Assembly (NCBI GenBank): GCA_029263555.1
Contig: JAJUFW010000125.1
Span: 1-7,598, forward strand
Direction: 5' to 3'
Source: Alphaproteobacteria bacterium
Lineage (GTDB): Bacteria; Pseudomonadota; Alphaproteobacteria; DSM-16000; Inquilinaceae
Length of the DNA: 7,598 bases
Both the position numbers and the translations under genes were made by a program. Below are positions 1 to 5,611 of the stretch, one piece after another; position 1 is the first letter of the stretch; each line of letters opens with the position of its first letter. The notes beneath the pieces were generated by a model. The model saw only the letters and a list, made by a program, of their open reading frames with translations, ran no database searches and had not been told where the DNA came from.

Positions 1-796
1 CAAGCAGCATGCCGAACACGCTCTCGGAAACGCCATAAAGGGAGATGAACACAGTCGGCGAGGCCGTGATGTAGGCGAACATTGCGCCAGAGGAAAGCGC
101 GCTGGCAAGCGTCGGCCCGATGTAGCGCCGGTCGCGGAGAAGCATCAGATAGGTGCTAAGCGCCTCCCGCCAGCCCATCCGCTGCCGCGCCTCGACGGGC
201 AGGGATTCGGGCAGATGGCGGCGGTAGATCGCCAGGGCGACGGCCCCGACCGCAGCGAGGAACACGAAGATCTCGCGCCAGCTGCCGTATTCGAGGAATA
301 TCCCGCCGAGCATGGGCGCAAGAATGGGCGCCGCGCCCATCACCAGCATGAGATACGAGAGAACCCGGACGGAATCACGCGGATTGAACAGGTCCCGGAC
401 GATCGCCCGGGCGATCACCATGCCCGCACAGCCCGCCAGCGCCTGGAAGAAGCGTACCGCGATCAGCACCCCGACCGAGGGGGCGAGCACGGCGACAAGC
501 GAGGCGAGCGCGTAGACCGTCATGCCGATCGTGATGGGCAGCCGCCGCCCGAACCGGTCGGAGAGCGGCCCGACGACCATCTGTCCCATGGCCAGCCCGA
601 CGAAATAGCTGGATAGCGTTAGCTGCACCATCCCCTCCGACACGCCGAACTCGTCGGCGATCGCGGGGAAACTGGCCAGGTACATGTCGATCGAGAGCGG
701 TCCGATAGCCGTCAGGCAGCCGAGGATGGCTGCGATGCGGAACTGCTGCTTCTTGGTCATGGAATCGGGGGGAGCAAAGGAAGGTCTGGCCATCAT
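1..796 (-). CDS. Bcr/CflA-type MFS drug-efflux transporter, C-terminus cut by window edge
   Basis: Reading the minus strand from 796 gives 265 uninterrupted codons running off the left edge; the family is usually about 400 residues, so roughly two thirds is present. It is an inner-membrane proton-coupled multidrug exporter of the 12-helix Bcr/CflA (DHA1) group. The first helix carries GPLSIDMYL (residues 32-40), the hallmark of this group. The loop between helices 2 and 3 carries MFS motif A (GPLSDRFGRR, 76-85), and helix 4 is followed by ARAIVRD (129-135). Further hydrophobic helices lie near 92-108, 110-130, 147-168 and 173-190, followed by the basic central loop (191-225). ATG codons at 796, 793 and 760 are possible starts and none has a strong ribosome-binding site; 796 is the longest. 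It lies downstream of and co-oriented with the MarR gene, 288 bp away, so regulation by that protein is possible but not shown. The substrate cannot be told. Confidence 0.9.
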   Translation of the reverse strand, partial: MMARPSFAPPDSMTKKQQFRIAAILGCLTAIGPLSIDMYLASFPAIADEFGVSEGMVQLTLSSYFVGLAMGQMVVGPLSDRFGRRLPITIGMTVYALASLVAVLAPSVGVLIAVRFFQALAGCAGMVIARAIVRDLFNPRDSVRVLSYLMLVMGAAPILAPMLGGIFLEYGSWREIFVFLAAVGAVALAIYRRHLPESLPVEARQRMGWREALSTYLMLLRDRRYIGPTLASALSSGAMFAYITASPTVFISLYGVSESVFGMLL

Positions 797-1084
797 AGTG
801 CGAACCGGACCGTCGTCGAGGGCGATGCCTTCCCGCCCGGCCGTGCGCCGATCCGGCCGTGACGGGCGAAAGCCGCGCGCCCCGCGCGCCGGCGCCGGGT
901 CAATCCCCTGAATACGACGGCCTGCATTGAGGGGCGTACATGAGAGGCAGGCGCCCCATGATCGTCCCGGCGGAGCGAATTAGGACCGGGTGTCCATGTC
1001 TCCCGGGAACAGGGGGCGGTCCGAGCGGGCCATCGGGCCGAAGGCGACGCCACGGACGCGCCCGGGACACATCCCCGAGTCGGA
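797..1084. other. Intergenic stretch without a convincing gene
   Basis: This gap of 288 bp separates the end of the MarR gene from the start of the MFS gene, both on the minus strand. It should hold any promoter of the transporter, but I see no clear -35/-10 pair and no T-tailed terminator for the regulator. Two weak 6-bp inverted repeats occur, GCCTGC/GCAGGC (920-925 with 947-952) and GGGGCG/CGCCCC (931-936 with 952-957). They share base 952 and are mutually exclusive. Open frames here have Arg/Pro/Ala-rich translations typical of GC-rich non-coding frames. Confidence 0.6.
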
Positions 1085-1672
1085 TCAGCCCATCCCGGCG
1101 TCGTTGTAGTGGATGATCCCGGTCCAGGCGCGTTCGAGGCGCTTCAGCACCCGGTAGGTCGCCTCCAGATCCTTGGCGTCCTCTTCGGTACGGGCGAGGA
1201 CACGTATATATTCCTGCTCGACCGAGGCCATGGCGTTACAGAGCTCGTGCCCCTTGGGCGAGAGCCGCAAGCGCGCCGCCCGCCTGTCGCGGGGCGACGC
1301 CGACCGGTCGACATAGCCGTTCTCGACCAGATGCTTCAGATTGTAAGAGGCGTTGGACCCGAGATAATGCCCACGCTCGATCAGGTCGCGGACCGAAATC
1401 TCGTCCTGGCCGATGGAGAACAGCATCATCAGCTGCGTCGGGCTGATGTCGTCCGTTCCCCTTCGGGACAGTTCCACGCGAATGACATCGAGAAACCGGC
1501 GATGCAGCCGCTCGATGATGCGCGCCAGTTCCTGATAGGAACCACCACCGCCTTCCTTCGCGGACGAGCGTTCGCCCGCGCCCCCATCCTGGGTCGCCAC
1601 GATCACCACCCCTCTTTTCCCGCCGTCATCAAGGCGTGAAACCTTTTCAGCTCTTGCGGTTCCCTCCCCCAT
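1085..1672 (-). CDS. MarR-family winged-helix transcriptional regulator (LdtR/ExpG-like)
   Basis: A 195-residue dimeric DNA-binding regulator. Residues 46-70 form the N-terminal dimerisation helix (YQELARIIERLHRRFLDVIR), followed by DISPTQLMMLFSIG (75-88) and the helix-turn-helix EISVRDLIERGHYLGSNASYNLKHLVENGYVD (91-122). The recognition helix is near 104-118. The wing (about 123-140) carries the MarR-typical DRR (129-131) and ends in LSPKG. The GHYLGSNASYNLK segment resembles the alphaproteobacterial LdtR/ExpG type more than classical MarR. ExpG/WggR of S. meliloti controls galactoglucan genes, and the divergent position beside an RTX/exporter/glycosyltransferase operon suggests the same role here (inference). 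The first 45 residues are Gly-rich and outside the domain. The ATG at 1672 has a G-rich stretch upstream (GGGGG at 1683-1687), but a GTG at 1602-1600, preceded by AGAGGGG, would give a shorter protein. No ligand can be inferred. Confidence 0.88.
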   Translation of the reverse strand: MGEGTARAEKVSRLDDGGKRGVVIVATQDGGAGERSSAKEGGGGSYQELARIIERLHRRFLDVIRVELSRRGTDDISPTQLMMLFSIGQDEISVRDLIERGHYLGSNASYNLKHLVENGYVDRSASPRDRRAARLRLSPKGHELCNAMASVEQEYIRVLARTEEDAKDLEATYRVLKRLERAWTGIIHYNDAGMG

Positions 1673-1690
1673 TGGATCCGCACCCCCGAT

Positions 1691-1719
1691 ACATAAAAGA
1701 ACTTCGAAATTCTAAACAA
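1691..1719 (-). promoter_or_regulatory. Possible promoter of the MarR-type regulator
   Basis: On the minus strand TTGTTT (1719-1714) and TTATGT (1696-1691) are separated by exactly 17 bp, a workable sigma-70-type -35/-10 pair in an AT-rich stretch. The -35 box falls inside the 1701-1728 palindrome, so a protein bound there would block the promoter and autoregulation would follow. Transcription would begin near 1684, leaving a very short leader before the ATG at 1672; this slightly favours a start codon further downstream. The match is weak and there is no experimental support. Confidence 0.3.
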
Positions 1720-1728
1720 TTCCGAAGT
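1701..1728. promoter_or_regulatory. 28-bp imperfect palindrome, candidate operator
   Basis: ACTTCGAAATT (1701-1711) and AATTCCGAAGT (1718-1728) are inverted repeats matching at 10 of 11 positions around a 6-bp centre (CTAAAC). The outer flanks GAAC (1699-1700 plus the first bases of the arm) and GTTC (1728-1731) extend the symmetry if a 2-base offset is allowed. The element lies 29 bp upstream of the regulator's ATG, in the divergent region between regulator and RTX gene. Size and symmetry suit a dimeric winged-helix protein such as the adjacent MarR-type regulator. That assignment is inference from position and form. Confidence 0.5.
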
Positions 1729-1789
1729 GTTCCGGGTCTATTACCAGCAACATTAATTGACTTACTTTAATTTTGTACAGACCAGAGCC

Positions 1790-1875
1790 GATTGCCACAA
1801 AAATATCACGGGCAATCCCGCCCCATCCGATGGCATGTTTGCTTCGGGTTCAGCGAGCTCCGTCTTTCGCTGGGC
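1790..1875 (+). other. Leader of the RTX gene with two possible hairpins
   Basis: GATTGCC (1790-1796) and GGCAATC (1811-1817) form a perfect 7-bp inverted repeat with a 14-nt loop. CAGCGA (1851-1856) and TCGCTG (1867-1872) form a perfect 6-bp stem, extendable through G-U pairs to 1848-1875. A shorter 5-bp pair (TCGTT 1886-1890, AACGA 1901-1905) follows. If transcription begins in the AT-rich region the RTX messenger would have a leader of roughly 150-180 nt containing these. No known riboswitch architecture is recognised. Confidence 0.25.
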
Positions 1876-1957
1876 ATCTGCGTGGTCGTTTCATGTGCGC
1901 AACGAAATCCCGCAGTGACCTTTTTCTGCCGAAACAAGCACCGGAGACCCTCCCCCC

Positions 1958-2779
1958 ATGGCTACTCTTCACGGCGGCGCGTATGACGACGTCCTGCCCG
2001 GTACTCACCTTGCCGACATCATCCTGGGCGGCGGCGGCGACGATCTCCTGACCGGCGGTGCCGGGGACGACAGCCTGTTCGGCGGGCGGGACGACGACAT
2101 CCTGAGCGGCGACGAGGGCAACGATCGTCTGTTCGGCGGCCAGGGTGACGACACGCTCCTCGGCGGAGACGGCGATGACCTCCTGTTCGGCGGCCAGGGG
2201 CGGGATACCCTCGCCGGCGGCGAAGGCAACGACATCCTCTTCGGCGGCCAGGGTTCGGACACGCTGATCGGCGACCAGGGCAACGACTTCCTGAGCGGCG
2301 GCCAGGGCGCGGACACGCTCCTCGGTGGGGACGGTCAAGACCTCCTGCTCGGCGGCCAGGGCAGAGACACCCTTGTGGGCGAAGCGGGCAACGACATCCT
2401 GAGCGGAGGCCAGGGCGCAGACACCCTCGACGGCGGCGAGGGCAACGACCTTCTCCTCGGCGGGCAGGGCAGCGACACCCTTGCCGGCGGCGCAGGCGAC
2501 GACATCCTTATTGGCGGCCAGGGCGCCGACACCTTCGTCTTCACGGGCGGCGGCGGACAGGACGTGGTCCTGGATTTCCAGCCCGGTCAGGACGTGCTCC
2601 ACATCGCCCGCAACATCAACGGCCTGGATGTGACCGATCCTGCGGACCTCGCAGACCGCGTCACCAGCATCGACGGCAACTCGGTCATCGATCTCGGCAA
2701 CGGCGACACGGTCACGCTCGTCAACGTCGACGCGCAGGACATCCAGAACAACCCCAACGCGTTCTTCGTCATCAACTGA
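1958..2779 (+). CDS. Small RTX (nonapeptide-repeat) calcium-binding protein, likely type I secretion substrate; ExpE1/WgeA-like by context
   Basis: A 273-residue secreted-type protein made almost wholly of RTX repeats. After a 23-residue N-terminus without a Sec signal peptide, 19 back-to-back nonapeptides of form G-G-x-G-x-D-x-L-x run from residue 24 to 194 with no phase break. Such repeats fold as a parallel beta-roll binding Ca2+ through the Gly/Asp turns, usually only outside the cell. Residues 195-273 form a non-repeat C-terminal domain (GGGGQDVVLDFQPGQD near 197-212) ending in the hydrophobic AFFVIN, the position of the uncleaved signal for ABC export. There is no protease, lipase or adhesin domain. 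In S. meliloti the RTX protein ExpE1/WgeA is exported by ExpD1/ExpD2 and is needed for galactoglucan production; it is considerably longer, as far as I recall. The exporter here lies two genes downstream. The ATG at 1958 has GGAG at 1943-1946, a rather long 11-nt spacing. The cargo role is inferred. Confidence 0.9.
   Translation: MATLHGGAYDDVLPGTHLADIILGGGGDDLLTGGAGDDSLFGGRDDDILSGDEGNDRLFGGQGDDTLLGGDGDDLLFGGQGRDTLAGGEGNDILFGGQGSDTLIGDQGNDFLSGGQGADTLLGGDGQDLLLGGQGRDTLVGEAGNDILSGGQGADTLDGGEGNDLLLGGQGSDTLAGGAGDDILIGGQGADTFVFTGGGGQDVVLDFQPGQDVLHIARNINGLDVTDPADLADRVTSIDGNSVIDLGNGDTVTLVNVDAQDIQNNPNAFFVIN
2027..2539 (+). repeat. Tandem RTX repeat array: 19 nonapeptides, higher-order 54-bp unit
   Basis: The 27-bp unit repeats 19 times without indels. 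From 2135 on, a 54-bp (18-residue) unit is visible. Every second nonapeptide begins GGQG and continues DTL or DTF (starts at residues 60, 78, 96, 114, 132, 150, 168, 186). The intervening ones carry mostly Asp, Glu, Gln or Ala at the third position and N/D-D-x-L at the end. GGCGGCCAGGG recurs at the DNA level in most of the Gln units, with silent changes elsewhere. This is a coding repeat, not a CRISPR array. Confidence 0.92.
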
Positions 2780-2785
2780 CACTTC

Positions 2786-2830
2786 TAGCCGGCCTCCGTC
2801 CGCGCTTTCGGCGCGAAAGGAGGCCGGTTA
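2786..2830 (+). terminator. Strong stem-loop after the RTX gene, terminator or attenuator/processing site
   Basis: CCGGCCTCC (2789-2797) pairs perfectly with GGAGGCCGG (2819-2827). The stem extends outward through one G-U pair to 2786-2830. A second inner stem, CGCGC (2801-2805) with GCGCG (2811-2815), closes a 5-nt TTTCG loop, with a small internal loop between the stems. The hairpin starts 7 bp after the RTX stop codon. What follows (TTACTTTCGATTA) is only mildly T-rich, so termination may be partial. With GalE starting 32 bp later on the same strand, a partial terminator or a 3'-end stabiliser giving more RTX than downstream message is plausible. Confidence 0.6.
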
Positions 2831-2861
2831 CTTTCGATTATCCGGTTCTGGAGCGTTTCCC

Positions 2862-3866
2862 ATGGCGTATTCGATCCTCGTCACCGGCGGGGCCGGCTAT
2901 GTCGGCAGCCATGCCGTCGACACCCTTCTTGCCGCCGGCCATCGCGTCGTCGTGCTGGACAACCTGGAACAGGGCCATCGCGCGGCAGTGCCGGAGGGTG
3001 CCGAACTGGTGGTCGGTGACCTGGCCGACCGCGAGTTGGTCGCCAGCCTGGTCGAGGGCAAGGATGCGGTGATGCATTTCGCAGCCCTGTCGCTGGTCGG
3101 CGATTCGATGCGCGAGCCGTTCCGCTATCTCCGCACCAATGTCGGGAACGGCCTGTCCCTGATCGAGGCCGCCGCCCAGGCGGGGGTCCGCCGTTTTGTC
3201 CTGTCCTCCACCGCCAATGTCTACGGGCGTCCGGGCGATGGTCCCTTGGTCGAGGACAGTCCGCTCGATCCCGGCAGCCCCTACGGCGAATCGAAGCGGA
3301 TGCTGGAGCAGGCCCTGGTCTGGAGCGCGAGGCTGCACGGCATGGCCTTCGCCGTCCTCCGCTACTTCAATGCGGCCGGCGCCCACCCGAACGGGCATCT
3401 GGGCGAGGATCACCGGCCAGAGACCCATCTCATTCCCCTCGTCCTGGACGTCGCCCTGGGCAAACGGTCCCATATCGAGGTGTACGGCACCGACTACCCG
3501 ACGCCGGACGGCACCTGCATCCGCGACTACATCCACGTTGTCGATCTGGCCGACGCGCATCGCCGCGTGCTTGACCTGCCGGAGGGCGAAAGCCGCCTCT
3601 ACAATGTGGGCACCGGCCAGGGACATTCGGTCAACGAGATCATCGAGGCGGCCCGCCGCGTGACCGGTCATCCGATCCCGGTCAAGATCGGCCCGCGCCG
3701 CCCGGGGGACCCGGCGGTGCTGGTCGCGGCCGCGGACCGGCTCCGGGCCGAGCTGGGCTGGACACCCCGCTACACCAGCATCGAGGAAACCATCCGGACC
3801 GCCTGGGTGTGGCGACAGAAGAATCCCGACGGGTACGGTCCGGACATCGCCGTCGCCGCCCAATGA
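2862..3866 (+). CDS. galE: UDP-glucose 4-epimerase
   Basis: A 334-residue extended short-chain dehydrogenase/reductase interconverting UDP-glucose and UDP-galactose in the cytoplasm with bound NAD; the length is normal for GalE/ExoB. The Rossmann motif TGGAGYVGSH is at residues 8-17, with D33-N34 ending the second strand. The catalytic set is Thr117 in SSTANVYG and the YxxxK pair Tyr141/Lys145 in SPYGESK. LRYFNAAGA (166-174), YGTDYPTPDGTCIRDYIHVVDLA (208-230) and RRPGDPA (279-285) are all GalE signatures. The start at 2862 has TGGAG at 2849-2853, 8 nt upstream. Its stop overlaps the next start (ATGA), coupling it to the exporter. The position suggests a dedicated UDP-galactose supply for a galactose-containing polysaccharide, as ExoB provides in rhizobia; a role in general sugar metabolism is not excluded. 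Epimerases acting on UDP-GlcNAc or UDP-uronic acids look similar, so substrate is likely but not certain. Confidence 0.94.
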   Translation: MAYSILVTGGAGYVGSHAVDTLLAAGHRVVVLDNLEQGHRAAVPEGAELVVGDLADRELVASLVEGKDAVMHFAALSLVGDSMREPFRYLRTNVGNGLSLIEAAAQAGVRRFVLSSTANVYGRPGDGPLVEDSPLDPGSPYGESKRMLEQALVWSARLHGMAFAVLRYFNAAGAHPNGHLGEDHRPETHLIPLVLDVALGKRSHIEVYGTDYPTPDGTCIRDYIHVVDLADAHRRVLDLPEGESRLYNVGTGQGHSVNEIIEAARRVTGHPIPVKIGPRRPGDPAVLVAAADRLRAELGWTPRYTSIEETIRTAWVWRQKNPDGYGPDIAVAAQ

Positions 3867-5611
3867 AGAGAGGGACCCGCCGCGTCGCCGACCCGGCGCA
3901 GGAACTGCTGCGCAGGGCACGGAAGCAGTTCTTCCGGGGACTGATTTATGCCGGCCTGCTGAGCGGCTTCATCAACCTTCTGCAGCTCATCGTCCCGATC
4001 TTCATGCTGCAGACCCATGACCGCGTGCTGAACAGCCGCAGCACGGACACGCTGCTGATGCTCGTGCTGATCGCGGCTGCCGGCCTGATCGTCTTTGCCA
4101 TTCTCGAGTACATACGCGCACGCGTCTACATCGTGATGGGCAACTCCCTCGCCCGCCGGCTGAACCTCCCGACGCTACAGGCCGCGGTCGCGGAAACGCT
4201 GGAAGGCCACTCTGCACGGGCGCCTCAGGCGATCCGGGACCTGAACGATTTGCGCGGATTCGTCACCGGCAACGCGATCAGCGTTCCCCTGGAAATGGCC
4301 TGGATGCCGCTGTTCCTGGCCGTGCTGTTCATGCTGCATCCGGCCTACGGCATCGTCGCGCTGATCTCGGGCGCGATCCTCATCGTCTTCAGCATCCTCT
4401 CCGACCTGGTCAGCCGGCGCACCCTGGCCGAAGCGAGCGAGGCTTCCGCCGAGGCCTATGGGGACGTCACCTCCGCCATACGCAATGCCGAGGTGATCGA
4501 GGCGATGGGCATGCTGCCGGCCGTCGCCCGCCGCTGGCAGCACGCCCAGAAGCGCATGCTGGACCTTCTGGACCAGGGCCAGGGGAACGGGAAGGCCGTG
4601 GCGGCCGTGTCAAGGGCGTGCCGATACGGCATGCAGATCTCCGTCCTGTCCGTGGGCGTGCTGCTGGTCATCGACCAGCAGGCAACGCCGGGATCCATGA
4701 TCGCGGCCAGCATCATCATGGGCCGCCTGCTGCTGCCCTTCGAGCAGCTGATCGACGGCTGGCGGCAGTGGGTCTTCGCCCATGCGGCCTACGGCCGTAT
4801 CCGCGATCTGCTGGAGAAGCGCTCGACCCGGCGCCAGAGCATGGCCCTGCCCCGCCCCGAGGGTCACCTCAGGGTCGAACGGCTGGTCTACATGCCGCCC
4901 GGCGTCGATCGTCCGGTGATCAAGGGCATCTCCTTCGCGCTTCAGCCGGGCCAGGTCCTGGGCGTGATCGGCCCATCGGCGTCCGGCAAGTCCACCCTGG
5001 CGCGCCTGCTTGTCGGCATCTGGAAGCCGACGGCCGGCGGCATCTATCTGGACGGTCACGACGTCTTCCTGTGGGAGCGCGAGAACTTCGGCGCCTATGT
5101 CGGCTATCTGCCACAGAGCGTGTCGCTTCTCGACGGCACGGTCCGCCAGAACATTGCCCGGATGCGGGATGCCGACCCGGCAGAAGTGGTCAAGGCCGCC
5201 CGCGCCGCCGGGATCCACGAAATGATCGGCCGCCTTCCCTTCGGCTACGACACGGTCGTGGGCGACGGCGGATATTCGTTGAGCGGCGGCCAGCGGCAAC
5301 GGATCGCGCTGGCCCGCGCCCTGTTCGGGCAACCGCGGCTTCTGGTACTCGACGAGCCGAACTCCAACCTGGACCATGACGGCGAACGGGCGCTCCTGAA
5401 TACCATCCGGATGGCGAAGGAAGGCGGAGCGACGGTCGTCATCATCGCCCATCGTCCCTCGGTGATGGCCGTCGCCGACAAGCTTCTGGTCCTGAAGGAC
5501 GGCCTGGTCGAGCAGTTCGGCGACCGCACGGATGTGATCCAGGCGGTGACGCCGGGCGCGCCGGCCCGAGCCAAGGTGGCGTCGCTCCATGACCGGAGAG
5601 GTGCGTCGTGA
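3863..5611 (+). CDS. Type I secretion ABC transporter/ATPase, PrtD family (ExpD1/WgdA-like)
   Basis: A 582-residue fused permease-ATPase that powers export of a C-terminally signalled protein from cytoplasm to outside in one step. The membrane domain has about six helices (near 26-48, 62-84, 138-158, 160-180, 257-273, 277-293). It contains IFMLQTHDRVLNSRS (46-60), the conserved PrtD-type stretch after helix 1. The ATPase domain (about 335-582) is complete: Walker A GPSASGKST (370-378), Q-loop Gln418 in YLPQS, signature LSGGQ (473-477), Walker B LLVLDEP with catalytic Glu498, and H-loop His530. There is no N-terminal C39 peptidase or C39-like domain, as expected for PrtD-type systems. I chose the ATG at 3863, which overlaps the galE stop as ATGA; an in-frame GTG at 3809 would lie inside galE. 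No ribosome-binding site precedes 3863, so translation is probably coupled to galE. The likely cargo is the RTX protein at 1958. Confidence 0.94.
   Translation: MKRGTRRVADPAQELLRRARKQFFRGLIYAGLLSGFINLLQLIVPIFMLQTHDRVLNSRSTDTLLMLVLIAAAGLIVFAILEYIRARVYIVMGNSLARRLNLPTLQAAVAETLEGHSARAPQAIRDLNDLRGFVTGNAISVPLEMAWMPLFLAVLFMLHPAYGIVALISGAILIVFSILSDLVSRRTLAEASEASAEAYGDVTSAIRNAEVIEAMGMLPAVARRWQHAQKRMLDLLDQGQGNGKAVAAVSRACRYGMQISVLSVGVLLVIDQQATPGSMIAASIIMGRLLLPFEQLIDGWRQWVFAHAAYGRIRDLLEKRSTRRQSMALPRPEGHLRVERLVYMPPGVDRPVIKGISFALQPGQVLGVIGPSASGKSTLARLLVGIWKPTAGGIYLDGHDVFLWERENFGAYVGYLPQSVSLLDGTVRQNIARMRDADPAEVVKAARAAGIHEMIGRLPFGYDTVVGDGGYSLSGGQRQRIALARALFGQPRLLVLDEPNSNLDHDGERALLNTIRMAKEGGATVVIIAHRPSVMAVADKLLVLKDGLVEQFGDRTDVIQAVTPGAPARAKVASLHDRRGAS

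Larger units (their letters stand above)
1691..1780. promoter_or_regulatory. AT-rich divergent promoter region
   Basis: By hand count only 29 of these 90 bases are G or C, against a strongly GC-rich surrounding. The stretch holds the palindrome, a TTGACT (1757-1762) that resembles an alphaproteobacterial -35 box for the RTX direction, and two direct copies of TTAATT (1753-1758 and 1767-1772). I find no good -10 at 16-18 bp from TTGACT, as would be expected if the RTX promoter depends on an activator. The ATTAA/TTAAT pair (1752-1756, 1767-1771) is a second, weaker dyad. The rest of the gap up to the RTX start is leader sequence. Confidence 0.45.

Noticed and set aside
920..957. Two interlocking 6-bp inverted repeats resembling a pseudoknot or switch
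   Set aside because: Stems of 6 bp in GC-rich DNA are expected by chance, and nothing nearby ties them to a function.
793..1053. 86-codon minus-strand frame in the gap between the MFS and MarR genes
   Set aside because: Arg/Pro/Ala-rich translation typical of a chance frame; it overlaps the MFS start and has no clear ribosome-binding site.
1109..1639. 176-codon plus-strand frame opposite the MarR gene
   Set aside because: The opposite strand encodes a clear winged-helix protein; this frame has no recognisable domain and no ribosome-binding site.
1757..1785. Complete sigma-70 promoter for the RTX gene using TTGACT
   Set aside because: No acceptable -10 box lies 16-18 bp downstream; TTGACT is kept only as a possible half.
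1773..2051. 92-codon plus frame starting in the RTX leader
   Set aside because: It starts with TTG, overlaps the RTX start in another frame, and its translation has no recognisable features.
2027..2539. Regular repeat looking like a CRISPR or minisatellite array
   Set aside because: The period is 27/54 bp, in frame throughout, with silent variation and RTX consensus; there are no unique spacers.
1850..2782. 310-codon minus-strand open frame across the RTX gene
   Set aside because: It is the mirror of the RTX repeats: GC-rich periodic DNA leaves the opposite strand open and gives an Ala/Val/Glu-rich periodic translation. The plus frame has 19 textbook RTX units.
3809..3863. In-frame GTG at 3809 as start of the ABC transporter
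   Set aside because: It would put 18 extra codons inside galE; the ATGA overlap at 3863 is the usual coupled arrangement and leaves a normal-length N-terminus.
4610..5590. Long frames on both strands inside the ABC transporter gene
   Set aside because: All Walker, signature and H-loop motifs lie in the 3863-5611 frame; the others are shadows caused by high GC.
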